Positions 1-7,612 of a stretch of DNA of 64,000 bases are shown in pieces. The stretch is taken from the NCBI RefSeq assembly GCF_014397245.1, contig NZ_JACLHY010000026.1, positions 1-64,000 on the forward strand, in the 5' to 3' direction. Each line of letters starts with the position of its first letter. The first letter of the stretch is position 1. A model generated the notes under the pieces. It made no database searches. It was not told the DNA's origin and saw nothing but the letters and a program-made list of their open reading frames with translations. A program made the position numbers and the translations under genes. The DNA is from Arenibacter arenosicollis (GTDB lineage: Bacteria; Bacteroidota; Bacteroidia; Flavobacteriales; Flavobacteriaceae).

Positions 1-129
1 TACTCTAATATTCCTTCTGGTAATATTAAACTTAACAAGGATAACTCAGTGCCTTTATTCATCAATGTAATTTAAAGCACAAAGAAAATTATTTTTCTCT
101 TTAGACCCAACTTTTGAGATTGATCCCAA

Positions 130-790
130 AAAAGACTTACAGGCGTTAGCCTGTATCGGATTATCTTGAGCACCGACCCCCAAACAGGTTCACCGAACGC
201 AGTGAGGTAATCCTGGAACGAACTCCATAATGATTTATAGTTGGCACCGCTAGGTGTATAAGCTGTGGAAACAAAAAAGACTTACAGGCGTTAGCCTGTG
301 TCGGATAATCTTGAGCACCGGCCTCTAAACAGGTTCATCGAACGCAGTGAGGTAATCCTGGAACGAACTCCATAATGATTTATAGTTGGCACCGCTAGGT
401 GTATAAGCTGTGGAAACAAAAAAGACTTACAGGCGTTAGCCTGTGTCGGATAATCTTGAGCACCGCCCCCCAAACAGGTTCACCGAACGCAGTGAGGTAA
501 TCCTGGAACGAACTCCATAATGATTTATAGTTGGCACCGCTAGGTGTATAAGCTGTGGAAACAAAAAGGACGTACAGGCGTTAGCCTGTGTCGGATTATC
601 TTGAGCACCGCCCCCCAAACATGTTCACCGAACGCAGTGAGGAAATCCTGGAACGAACTCCATAATTATTCATAGTTGGCACCACTAGGTGTTTAAGCTG
701 TGAAAACAAAAAAGACTTACAGGCGTTAGCCTGTATCGGATTATCTTGAGCACCGGCCTCTAAACAGGTTCATCGAACGCAGTGAGGTAA
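130..790. repeat. 145-bp tandem repeat array (four full units plus a partial fifth)
   Basis: The landmark GACTTACAGGCG recurs at 134, 279, 424 and 714, with a one-base variant at 569, giving an exact 145-bp period. The array breaks off at about 790 inside the fifth unit. Each unit contains ACAGGC-GTTA-GCCTGT (a perfect 6-bp hairpin), an imperfect CAGG...CCTG hairpin around GAACGCAGTGAGG, and CACC-GCTA-GGTG. Units differ by only a few bases, so they are recent duplications or kept alike by recombination. Short open frames through the units are translations of the repeat and not genes. Unlike a CRISPR array, the whole unit is conserved and there are no unique spacers. Confidence 0.95.
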
Positions 791-1106
791 GGATAAAATT
801 ACCTCAAATCTTCCAAGGTTTTATTTTTTTCCTTGTTAGGTTGGGTGTGCCTTGTTTTAAATTTTCACTAGTCGCCAATTCCTTTGATTTCCACGTTTAT
901 CATGAGCATCCCAACGGGGCCATTTAATCTACCTTTTAATATCTTTTGAGAACGAAATTTTTTGGATTGAATTCTTGTTCGACTTGCCAGCACCTCAATA
1001 AATTCATAGGAGATGGTATAGTAATGTCGTTCGTTTTTTTCGGAATTGCGTCAATCTATTCCCTATAAATCCCCGACTTTTGTATTGAATCAAAAAATAA
1101 ATAACG
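791..1106. other. Intergenic stretch after the repeat array
   Basis: This stretch between the end of the repeats and the small YqaE-like gene shows no convincing coding frame, RNA gene or terminator. Bases 1-129 before the array are likewise without an assignable gene. Confidence 0.5.
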
Positions 1107-1259
1107 ATGTCTTTACTAACTATAATTTTAAACATTTTGTTACCGCCTTTAGCGGTTTTTCTAAAGCATGGAGTCGGAACCACCTTGCTTATAAGTATTC
1201 TTTTAACTCTAGTGGGGTGGTTACCTGGAGTAATCCATGCATTTATTGTTAATAAATAA
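1107..1259 (+). CDS. YqaE/Pmp3-family small membrane protein (50 aa)
   Basis: The frame starting ATG-TCT-TTA at 1107 encodes 50 residues with the family pattern: a first hydrophobic helix running into LLPPLAVFLKHG, then a second helix ending in GWLPGVIHAFIV. The Pmp3/YqaE (UPF0057) family are two-helix inner-membrane proteins of about 50 residues linked to salt and membrane-potential stress. Length and both signature motifs (PPLAVFL and GxxPGxIHA) match fully. A lipoprotein gene follows 25 bp downstream, so the two may be co-transcribed. The gene is easy to miss because of its size. A longer overlapping frame (1046-1252) is in another register and is not coding. Confidence 0.9.
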   Translation: MSLLTIILNILLPPLAVFLKHGVGTTLLISILLTLVGWLPGVIHAFIVNK

Positions 1260-1283
1260 TATAAACACTTAAAATTTAAGAAC

Positions 1284-1856
1284 ATGAAAAAAATAGTATT
1301 ACCATTATTAATAGTTGCGCTGATTAGTAGTTGCAATGTAAAAAAAGATGAGAAGGGCGAATTACCTAATTTGGACGTGGATGTAAGCGCGGATGCCGGG
1401 GAATTGCCTGAATATGAGGTCAATTGGGCAGATGTAAATATTGGCACCACTACCAAAACCGTAGAAATTCCAAAAGTTATTGTGGTTATGGAGGAAGAGG
1501 AAGTTGAGGTTCCTGTGATTGATGTAGACATGCCGGGCGAAGATAAAATGGAACGCACTATAGTAGTTGAAGCGGAAGTGACAGGTAATGAGCACAATCT
1601 GGAGATTCAAGAAGTCAGGGCCTCCGATCGTAGGTTATATGTGATTTCAGAACTTGACAAATTGGAAACCAATTTGGGCGATAAAAAGATGCGTGTGCAG
1701 GATCAAATAGAAATCAACGCGCCAGATTTGGACGTCGTGCATATTATTGTTGGAGAGCATGCCGACAATGTATTGAACAACCAATACCGTTATGTAAATT
1801 CTATGAACGACTTGGATACCAAAGTGCGAGATGCCCATGTTATTTACTCTAAATAA
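1284..1856 (+). CDS. Predicted lipoprotein of unknown function (190 aa)
   Basis: The N-terminus MKKIVLPLLIVALISSC is a lipoprotein signal with a lipobox ending at Cys17, so the mature protein should be lipid-anchored in the envelope. The mature part is strongly acidic, with Glu/Asp-Val alternation around residues 60-90, and has no domain I recognise. The second half looks like an alpha/beta fold. A strong hairpin terminator follows the stop codon. It lies 25 bp behind the YqaE-like gene, which hints at a shared envelope-stress role, but that is inference from position only. Confidence 0.8.
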   Translation: MKKIVLPLLIVALISSCNVKKDEKGELPNLDVDVSADAGELPEYEVNWADVNIGTTTKTVEIPKVIVVMEEEEVEVPVIDVDMPGEDKMERTIVVEAEVTGNEHNLEIQEVRASDRRLYVISELDKLETNLGDKKMRVQDQIEINAPDLDVVHIIVGEHADNVLNNQYRYVNSMNDLDTKVRDAHVIYSK

Positions 1857-1876
1857 AATTATAGTAGCTTTAGTTT

Positions 1877-1910
1877 ATAAAGTGCCGATGAAAGCTCATC
1901 GGCACTTTAT
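1877..1910. terminator. Strong bidirectional hairpin terminator
   Basis: Bases 1877-1891 and 1896-1910 form a perfect 15-bp stem (ATAAAGTGCCGATGA with its complement) around the loop AAGC, with A/T-rich flanks on both sides. It lies between the convergent lipoprotein gene (+) and the HPF gene (-), so it probably ends both transcripts. Confidence 0.9.
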
Positions 1911-1935
1911 ATTTTCAAGTAGAAGATATATTAGT

Positions 1936-2244
1936 TTAATATTCTTTCATTTTCTCTTTGCGTTTTCGAAGTTGCCGTTCAAGGTCGTTGATCGATTCTG
2001 AAATAGAACTAACAAAATCTTTATGACTTGCCTCGGCAAATAGTCGAGGGCCCGGCAAACTTAGTCGTATGTTACAGATTTTTCCAGTTTCCTCCGAAGT
2101 GGTATTTTCTTCCTTAAAAAATACATCGGCCCGGATGACCATATCATATTTGGCTCCCAGTTTTTCTAGTTTTTCCTTTGCAAGTTGTTCCAAGCGGTCG
2201 CTTTGGGATACATTGTGATATTCAAAAATTATTTGCATATTCAT
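1936..2244 (-). CDS. hpf: Ribosome hibernation-promoting factor, short HPF/YfiA form (102 aa)
   Basis: The protein begins MNMQIIFEYHNVSQSDRLEQ, the beta1-alpha1 start of the S30AE/HPF family, and runs through VRADVFFKEE and CNIRLSLPGPRLFAEA to a basic C-terminal helix (ERQLRKRKEKMKEY). At about 100 residues it is the short HPF/YfiA type, which lacks the C-terminal dimerisation domain. Such proteins bind the 30S decoding region and silence ribosomes in stationary phase or stress. The gene is a single unit with its own upstream region and ends at the shared terminator. An internal ATG at 2238 could also serve as start. Confidence 0.85.
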   Translation of the reverse strand: MNMQIIFEYHNVSQSDRLEQLAKEKLEKLGAKYDMVIRADVFFKEENTTSEETGKICNIRLSLPGPRLFAEASHKDFVSSISESINDLERQLRKRKEKMKEY

Positions 2245-2590
2245 TATTTTTAATTTTTAGAGAGATAACTATTATCATTCAAGATTTTTTAAAATTAGGA
2301 GGAAATCAAGAAAAGGATTAATTCTAAAAACGTCAATTTTAATGCAAAACCTGAAGAGTGCTCCAGTTTTATAATTTTTAATTATTACCAATCTGGCCTA
2401 ATGCAGAATCAGCTCATGGGTAGGTAGCCAAAAAGCTCAATTTAATCTTGACTATAATTAGAACAAAAATGGCGAACAGATGCTAGCTCATGCTGGATTT
2501 ACTTGAGTACAGCCCCATAAACAGGTTCACCGAGCGCAGTGAGGTAATCCTGGATTGTGTTGTAACTTTGTTTTTTAATCGCCAACAATT
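2245..2590. other. Intergenic region holding a dispersed repeat copy
   Basis: The stretch contains the hpf promoter region and a diverged copy of the 145-bp repeat at about 2476-2553. No other gene was recognised. Confidence 0.6.
2476..2553. repeat. Diverged single copy of the 145-bp repeat family
   Basis: About 78 bp matches the first half of the array unit at 130-790: a diverged 5' part, then a nearly identical block from AAACAGGTTCACCGA to GAGGTAATCCTGG. It keeps the hairpin-forming CAGG...CCTG segment with CGAGCGCAG in place of CGAACGCAG. This shows that the unit is a dispersed family and not just a local tandem. It ends about 38 bp before the broken lipoprotein gene. Confidence 0.85.
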
Positions 2591-3055
2591 ATGAACAAAA
2601 AGGCCATAATCGTATTTAGTATATTTTTTATTGTAACTATAAGCTGTAAGGAAAAGTTCAGGGTTCAATTGGACGGGAATGAAGTAAATAAAGACATATG
2701 CTTCACCAGTGGTGAAAGGGAAAAAATTATTAAATCTATACTTGAAACTCCTGATTTTTAGATGTTTTTACATCCCAGCGTGGAAGGAAGACTTCCCATT
2801 AAACTGTTGGAAAATGAATTCATTACTCCTGATTTAAAAATCGAATCCAATGGTTATGCAATTGTATTCAAGGACTCGTTGAACATACTTGAAGGAACAA
2901 CACACAGAATACGTTTTTCGGATATAGACTGTGAGAATAAAAGAGTTTCATATTCTATATTTTACCCTATCGAGGGTGCCATACTCACTGGAAATGTGGT
3001 GAATTCAGATACCCTGTGGTATGCTGAGCATACTAACTGGGGCATAAAAGATTAA
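2591..3055 (+). pseudogene. Lipoprotein gene interrupted by an in-frame TAG
   Basis: An ATG at 2591 opens a frame with a lipoprotein signal (MNKKAIIVFSIFFIVTISC, Cys19). The frame runs 57 codons to a TAG at 2759-2761 and resumes without a shift at the next codon (ATG, 2762) for another 97 residues to 3055. The second part (MFLHPSVEGRLPIKLLENE...) has no secretion signal of its own, so it reads as the body of the same secreted protein. The simplest view is a nonsense mutation in a lipoprotein gene of about 155 codons. Translation restart at 2762 or readthrough are alternatives. No family is recognised. Confidence 0.6.
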
Positions 3056-3224
3056 TTCACAAATAATGTTATTGGAATAGTTCTAATCCAAATTCATTTT
3101 TAGTGTCGTATCACAGAGTGTTTCTAAAATCATTTTAAACTTTTCCAAGGATGTAGTTGTCTCTAAAATCCATTAGGGAATTACACCTCAGGGCTGTGTT
3201 AAATATTTTTAGTTTCACCTTGGC

Positions 3225-4139
3225 TTACTGTTCCAAAATTCTTTGCAATTGCCTAGCACTTTTAAATCCACATTTAGAGGCTATATATTCGATAGTATAG
3301 TCGGGATTATTAAGCATGGTATTGGCATATTCCTTACGCAATAGTGTAAGGTATTCCAATATGGTTAACCCTGTCCTGTCCTTAAATACCCTGCTAAGAT
3401 TTCGTGAACTCATTCCTACGAGTGACGCTAGGGACTCTATGTCATTCTCTTTCGAAAGATTCTCAATTAGGAAGTCCTGGACCTGATGCACATGTGGATT
3501 GATATGGTTTCTGTAATCGAGGTAAATACTTTGCTGTCTGTGTTTTCCGCTCCTTCTGTGATAAATAACCAAGCCTCTTGCTACTTTATGCGTAAATAGA
3601 GGCCCCTTTAAATCTTCAAGAATGGCCAAGGCAAGATCAATCCCTGCACTTATGCCGGCACTGGTGTACACATTATTACTCTTGAGATATAAAATATCGG
3701 CTATAACCTTAGCCTGTGGAAATTGGAGTTGCAGCTCATTTATTCTGCGCCAGTGTGTAGTACATTCAGTATCCTTTAACAACCCTGCATACCCCAAAGC
3801 AAAAGCTCCGTTACAAATGGAACACACCGTTATCCCTTTCTCAGAACAATCCTTGAGCCATATGAAAAATTCTTTTTCTGCCTTAAAAGCGATACTACTA
3901 ACATAATCGAAATTCATTCCTGGAACAAAGACAAAATCCCCTTCATTTAGTTTTGCATCATTATAGTTATTGATTTTTTCAAAGCCTAATCCAGCCGTAC
4001 TAATGGGGTTATCCTTAAATTGAAAAAATTCAATATCCATTTGAAGACCATAGAATTTGGCTTCGGTAAAAACCTGTACTGGACCTGCAAGGTCAAGTAA
4101 TTCTAAAGTTGGTGGAATAATAAAAGCGAATTTTTGCAT
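3225..4139 (-). CDS. GlxA-type transcriptional regulator (DJ-1/PfpI domain plus AraC HTH)
   Basis: Residues 1 to about 175 form a DJ-1/PfpI-like domain (QKFAFIIPPTLELLDLAGP; nucleophile elbow VCSICNGAFALG with Cys109). Residues from about 205 carry an AraC helix-turn-helix pair (LSKENDIESLASLVGMSSRN, ending IASKCGFKSARQLQR). This is the GlxA/FtrA group of amidase-like one-component regulators. I start at the ATG at 4139, which gives MQKF as in the family; the longer frame to 4181 adds 14 residues without homology. The gene stands alone, so its target is unclear. Confidence 0.85.
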   Translation of the reverse strand: MQKFAFIIPPTLELLDLAGPVQVFTEAKFYGLQMDIEFFQFKDNPISTAGLGFEKINNYNDAKLNEGDFVFVPGMNFDYVSSIAFKAEKEFFIWLKDCSEKGITVCSICNGAFALGYAGLLKDTECTTHWRRINELQLQFPQAKVIADILYLKSNNVYTSAGISAGIDLALAILEDLKGPLFTHKVARGLVIYHRRSGKHRQQSIYLDYRNHINPHVHQVQDFLIENLSKENDIESLASLVGMSSRNLSRVFKDRTGLTILEYLTLLRKEYANTMLNNPDYTIEYIASKCGFKSARQLQRILEQ

Positions 4140-4282
4140 ATTTTTGTTTTTGATCGGTTTAATAAATATAAGCCAAGTCAATTTTAATATCAGACATTAA
4201 GGCGTCAATTTCAGCCAATCCCTAATCGTTGACTGGAATTTGATAATTCCAAAGGATTAGTGGATCTAAATAGACAAAAAAA

Positions 4283-4302
4283 GCCGTCCACAAATGAACG
4301 GC
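4283..4302 (-). terminator. Rho-independent terminator of the Cys-rich peptide gene
   Basis: Read on the minus strand, GCCGTTCA-TTTG-TGGACGGC is an 8-bp stem with one G-T pair, followed directly by a run of seven T (A run at 4276-4282 on the plus strand). It lies 25 bp after the stop codon of the small cysteine-rich gene. Confidence 0.85.
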
Positions 4303-4326
4303 CATAAAAATTTAAAAAAGTGTTGT

Positions 4327-4449
4327 TTAAATGCAATTTGCACAGGTACAAGTTGAACCGCAATTGCAATTGACACATTTACAATTTGGATTTCCGCATT
4401 TTACATTGTCTGTTTTTTGAGTACTATTGCTCATTATTGTTGTTTTCAT
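4327..4449 (-). CDS. Small cysteine-rich metallothionein-like peptide (40 aa)
   Basis: The frame starts at the ATG at 4447-4449 and encodes 40 residues. The last 23 contain eight cysteines in CxxxxCxC, CxC and CxCxxC spacing: CGNPNCKC, then VNCNC, GSTCTCANCI. Such dense Cys-x-Cys packing fits thiolate metal binding (Cu, Zn, Cd), as in metallothionein-like peptides; no named family is claimed. A second ATG at 4434 would give 35 residues. A dedicated terminator follows. The next gene upstream on the same strand is an AraC regulator with a metal-binding-like CxxC front, which supports a metal-stress role. It is too short for routine gene callers. Confidence 0.75.
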   Translation of the reverse strand: MKTTIMSNSTQKTDNVKCGNPNCKCVNCNCGSTCTCANCI

Positions 4450-4543
4450 AATACGTTTTTTATTGTTTCTTAATAAAGTAAAATTAGCCTATGCCTGGAT
4501 GTATTTGTTATACTTCTTTGGGAATTGATTGTATAGTTTTGGG

Positions 4544-5119
4544 TTAAATCTTGTCAATTGGGAAACGGTGGGCAATACCCTGGTTCTTAAATAAAGAGGG
4601 TGTTAATCCAGTAATAATCTTAAACTGTTTTGATAGGTGTGATACACCACAATAATTTAGTTCACAGGCAATTTGAGATAATGTCATCTGGCCATAGGTC
4701 AGCAACTCTTTCGCTTTTTCAATGCGCTGTTCTATAAAATAATTCTCAATTGTTCTTCCTTCAATAAATGAGAATAAACCGCTTAAGTAAGTATACTCAT
4801 GATGAATGTTGGCAGAGAGGTAAGTGGACATATTTATCCTGTTTACTTCTTCATCCACTTCATTGCGTGCCATTTTTATTACTAGGGTTTTAATTTTCTC
4901 AATAAGTTGCCCGGTATTATTATCAATAATTTCGAATCCAATTGTATTGAGTTCTTTATTAAGCCGTTCTTTTTCATTTCTTGAAGGCGCTACCATTAAC
5001 CTAATTTCCCCAATATTGACTTTTCGAAAAGGGATTAAATTATTTTTTAAAATATTTTCGACTGCAAGTATACAGCGATGACATACCATATTTTTGACGA
5101 GTAGGGTAGTTGTAATCAT
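4544..5119 (-). CDS. HMA-like domain fused to AraC-type HTH regulator (191 aa)
   Basis: Residues 1 to about 75 look like a heavy-metal-associated ferredoxin-like fold: TTTLLVKNMVCHRCILAVEN with Cys13-x-x-Cys16 in the metal-binding loop position. Residues from about 115 carry an AraC HTH (RIEKAKELLTYGQMTLSQIA...HLSKQFKIITGLTPS). HMA domains normally belong to copper chaperones and P-type ATPases, so this looks like a one-component metal sensor-regulator. Its neighbour downstream is the Cys-rich peptide (95 bp away), a plausible target. Metal identity is not readable from the sequence. Confidence 0.75.
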   Translation of the reverse strand: MITTTLLVKNMVCHRCILAVENILKNNLIPFRKVNIGEIRLMVAPSRNEKERLNKELNTIGFEIIDNNTGQLIEKIKTLVIKMARNEVDEEVNRINMSTYLSANIHHEYTYLSGLFSFIEGRTIENYFIEQRIEKAKELLTYGQMTLSQIACELNYCGVSHLSKQFKIITGLTPSLFKNQGIAHRFPIDKI

Positions 5120-5130
5120 AATACCTAATT

Positions 5131-5175
5131 ATTGGTCAATGCTATTCACTTTTATTGGTCAATGCTATTCACTTT
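5131..5175. repeat. 23-bp tandem duplication across a stop codon
   Basis: ATTGGTCAATGCTATTCAC is present at 5131 and again at 5154 with a 23-bp period. The duplication spans the 3' end of the DUF6010-like gene, so the codons for the terminal SIDQ-stop appear twice. It looks like a recent slippage event. Confidence 0.9.
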
Positions 5176-5553
5176 GAACTGGTTATTGAAGACTAAAATA
5201 TAGGCACCTACAGTAAAATCAAGTGATGAGCAAAACATATCGTAGCTTGGAGGAATCAGTCCTGGGTCCGAAAAAAAATTATAGGCAACATCCCAACATC
5301 CATGCAAAAAATAGCCAAGAGCTAGTATATGAACTCCTTTTCTTATGCCGTAATAGGCTAAAAATAGGAACAAAACTGCTTGGATGGTATTTACCACCAA
5401 TGTTTGTAAATCTGTCCATACAAAACCTACATAGAGGAATCCGATTCCGGATAGAATAAGTCCATAGATTATCATTTTATTCAATTGTTTTAATATGCTA
5501 AACACTAATATAATCAGTAGTCCAGAGGATATTCCGATAGTGATTGGTATCAT
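5152..5553 (-). CDS. DUF6010-like integral membrane protein (133 aa)
   Basis: Four hydrophobic segments can be seen (about residues 4-22, 27-47, 50-70 and 75-95), with the conserved-looking stretch HILALGYFLHGCWDVAYNFF followed by CSSLDFTVGAYI. This resembles the DUF6010 family of small membrane proteins of unknown function. It lies 32 bp upstream of the HMA-AraC regulator on the same strand and may be co-transcribed with it, which would place it in the same metal- or stress-response unit. The C-terminal end coincides with a 23-bp tandem duplication. Confidence 0.6.
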   Translation of the reverse strand: MIPITIGISSGLLIILVFSILKQLNKMIIYGLILSGIGFLYVGFVWTDLQTLVVNTIQAVLFLFLAYYGIRKGVHILALGYFLHGCWDVAYNFFSDPGLIPPSYDMFCSSLDFTVGAYILVFNNQFKVNSIDQ

Positions 5554-5597
5554 AGTATTTTATTTTTTAGCTAGACTTAATTAGAAATTAACTGATT

Positions 5598-6260
5598 TTA
5601 AGATTGCTTTTGCATTTCTAAACCTTGAACTATACAGTGGGTTTTATTATATTCTTCGCGACATTGTGTGGAGCAAAAATAAAGTTCGTTTTCATTTGGA
5701 TGATGGATTGCATTTTGAGGGTTGACGATCAACATTCGGCAAATGGGATCGATATAGGTGGTCCTTGCTTTTTCTATACCCACTTCAAATAATTCTTTTT
5801 GTCCATTAATATTTTTAAATAGATGACGGCCTAAGGATTTAAATGCGCAGATAGAGTTATTTGTTAATGACGCTACAAAGTCATCAGAACACCAGAAGGT
5901 GCCAGCTGCGGCCTTAGCGGCAATTCTGGCTGCGAGATTTACTGTAGATCCAAAATAACTATCGCCCCGGGTCAAAACATTGCCAAAATGTAAGCTCCCA
6001 TGTATCTGAAGAAAATTTTCTTCGTTGGTTGTACTGGTTTCTAAATTAAGTGCTGTAGCAAGTAAAAAGTCGGGATAATCTGATATAAACATTATTTCAT
6101 CCCCTGTTCGTTGATGAAGTTTGCTGTCACCCACTAGGCAATTTTCTGCGATTCTAATATATTTATCAATTAAATCGGCAGCAGAAGTGGCGCCGTGTGT
6201 TTCCGTAAGTGCGGTATACCCCGATAAATCTGCCATTAGAATAGCTATATTCTTTTCCAT
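5598..6260 (-). CDS. Class III adenylate/guanylate cyclase with C-terminal YHS domain (220 aa)
   Basis: From the ATG at 6260 the protein begins MEKNIAILMADLSGYTALTE, the first strand of a class III nucleotide cyclase, with the metal Asp in MADLSGYT. RTGDEIMFI and STVNLAARIAAKA are the later catalytic-fold motifs. After about residue 170 comes a YHS-like module: YIDPICRMLI...LYFCSTQCREEYNKTH, with the Cys arrangement of YHS/TRASH metal-binding units. The cyclase-YHS order is unusual and suggests metal- or redox-controlled signalling. The upstream region has a good -7 box and a 21-bp-spaced direct repeat. The longer frame to 6338 has no family support. Confidence 0.8.
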   Translation of the reverse strand: MEKNIAILMADLSGYTALTETHGATSAADLIDKYIRIAENCLVGDSKLHQRTGDEIMFISDYPDFLLATALNLETSTTNEENFLQIHGSLHFGNVLTRGDSYFGSTVNLAARIAAKAAAGTFWCSDDFVASLTNNSICAFKSLGRHLFKNINGQKELFEVGIEKARTTYIDPICRMLIVNPQNAIHHPNENELYFCSTQCREEYNKTHCIVQGLEMQKQS

Positions 6261-6580
6261 AATTAATGTTTTATAATACAAATATATCCCAGATTTTAGG
6301 CATGATACGGACAACAATATGTCAAAAACGGACAACATTAATTTTGTTTTTACAGAAGTTAGTTAGATATTGAATAACCAAATCCGAAACCAACTTCTCC
6401 TAACGCCTTAAGGTAGTATCACCACCTTCAATAAGCTTGAAAAATACAGACTGTGTAAAAACCTAAAAAATATTGAATCCTAGAATTTATACGGCTATAA
6501 GCGTAAGTAAAGGTGAGGTATTCATACCTTAGCATTTTTATGTCAATGGTCTTTGGCTTTGGCGAAACAACAGCGCTATT
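6261..6580. other. Divergent intergenic region between cyclase and DMT transporter
   Basis: The region carries the cyclase promoter and the 21-bp-spaced repeats (annotated separately). The rest, about 6345-6580, shows no clear gene, hairpin or repeat. Confidence 0.5.
6279..6336 (-). promoter_or_regulatory. Cyclase promoter: -7 box and paired direct-repeat operator
   Basis: On the minus strand a perfect Bacteroidota -7 element TATATTTG lies at 6279-6286, 18 bp before the chosen start codon. No TTTG is found 19-20 bp upstream. Two copies of ACGGACAAC (plus strand 6307-6315 and 6328-6336) are spaced exactly 21 bp, two helical turns, just upstream of where -33 should be. The layout suits an activator that replaces -33 recognition; LytTR-type regulators use 9-bp direct repeats with a 12-bp gap. 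The identity of the regulator is inference. Confidence 0.5.
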
Positions 6581-7450
6581 TTGTTAAATATTAAATGGAG
6601 TAAACCTTCCGGATTGGATTTTAAAAAAGCTGTGCTTTTTATGGTTATCAGCACCTTTTCATTTGCCTTGATGAATGTTTCAGTAAAATATTTAGCTCGT
6701 ATCCCAACATTCCAAATTGTATTTTTTAGATGTTTTGGCTCCTTTGTGTTGGCAACTACTTTTATTCTGAGTAAGGGGATTCCAATATTCGGTAATAAAC
6801 GAAGATTAATGTTGTTAAGAGCCATTCTGGGCTTAACGGCTATGAGTTTGTTTTTTCTTTCCTTAAAACACTTACATGTAGGGACAGCAGTTTCATTGCG
6901 CTATGTGGCCCCTATTTTTGCGGCTATTTTTGCTGTTTTCGTGTTAAAGGAAAAATTAAAAAATGTTCAATGGCTTTTCTTCCTAACTGCTTTTGCAGGG
7001 GTTCTGGTTTTAAAAGGATTTGATGGCAATATTAATACCACAGGATTAACTTTAATCCTAACTGCATCCGTTTTTAGTGGAATGGTATATGTGGTTATTA
7101 GAAAAATAGGGGTGTCTGACCATCCAGCAGTTGTAGTAAATTATTTTATGTTCGTAGGTACTGTTATTGGCGGACTTCTAGCTATTTCCGTATGGATACA
7201 ACCCATTGGTTACGAATGGGCGTTTTTGCTTCTCTTGGGTGTTTTTGGTTTTATGGGGCAATTATATATGACCAAGGCGTTTCAAATTGCAAAAACAAAT
7301 CTTGTAGCTCCTTTAAAATACATTGAGGTAATTTTCACTATTTCCATTGGCGTTTTTTGGTTCAATGAAGCCTACTCTATTTATAGCTTCATAGGATTAT
7401 TTATGATTATCTCTGCTTTGGTATTGAATACTTTGGTGAAAAAAGATTAG
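6581..7450 (+). CDS. EamA/DMT-superfamily transporter (289 aa)
   Basis: About ten hydrophobic segments in two similar halves (roughly residues 15-150 and 155-285) are typical of the EamA/RhaT drug/metabolite transporter superfamily. The first half has FALMNVSVKYLARIP and FRCFGSFVLA; a short loop ending LKEKLKNVQW leads to the next helix pair. The substrate cannot be told. The start is uncertain: the frame opens at a TTG at 6581, while the first ATG at 6641 would cut into the first helix. The gene stands alone. Confidence 0.75.
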   Translation: MLNIKWSKPSGLDFKKAVLFMVISTFSFALMNVSVKYLARIPTFQIVFFRCFGSFVLATTFILSKGIPIFGNKRRLMLLRAILGLTAMSLFFLSLKHLHVGTAVSLRYVAPIFAAIFAVFVLKEKLKNVQWLFFLTAFAGVLVLKGFDGNINTTGLTLILTASVFSGMVYVVIRKIGVSDHPAVVVNYFMFVGTVIGGLLAISVWIQPIGYEWAFLLLLGVFGFMGQLYMTKAFQIAKTNLVAPLKYIEVIFTISIGVFWFNEAYSIYSFIGLFMIISALVLNTLVKKD

Positions 7451-7595
7451 AAAGATTGGAACCGAAGCATCTTTACTTTGTTAGGTCCTGCACATATCAA
7501 ATTCTAAAATTGTTTTTTAGTTGTTGATTTTCCCGAAAGGGGCATTCTTTTTTTAATAATTGTACAAAAATGAATAACAAATCATAAATTAGTTT

Positions 7596-7603
7596 TAGCT
7601 TTG
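7596..7603 (+). promoter_or_regulatory. -7 promoter element ahead of the TPP riboswitch
   Basis: TAGCTTTG matches the Bacteroidota -7 consensus TAnnTTTG and lies about 10 bp before the riboswitch begins. No good -33 TTTG is seen at the usual spacing. Confidence 0.5.
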
Positions 7604-7612
7604 TTTTTGAAA

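Noticed and set aside
1-75. Possible 3' end of a gene entering from the left edge
   Set aside because: Two forward frames are open to stops near 70-75, and neither 24-residue tail can be recognised, so the frame cannot be chosen.
291-618. Two similar 60-codon frames on the minus strand
   Set aside because: They are the 145-bp repeat unit read in translation; identity reflects the repeat, and there is no start signal or outside homologue.
130-790. CRISPR array
   Set aside because: The whole 145-bp unit is conserved, there are no variable spacers and no cas genes.
1046-1252. 68-codon forward frame
   Set aside because: It lies in another register over the YqaE/Pmp3-like gene, whose motifs settle the real frame.
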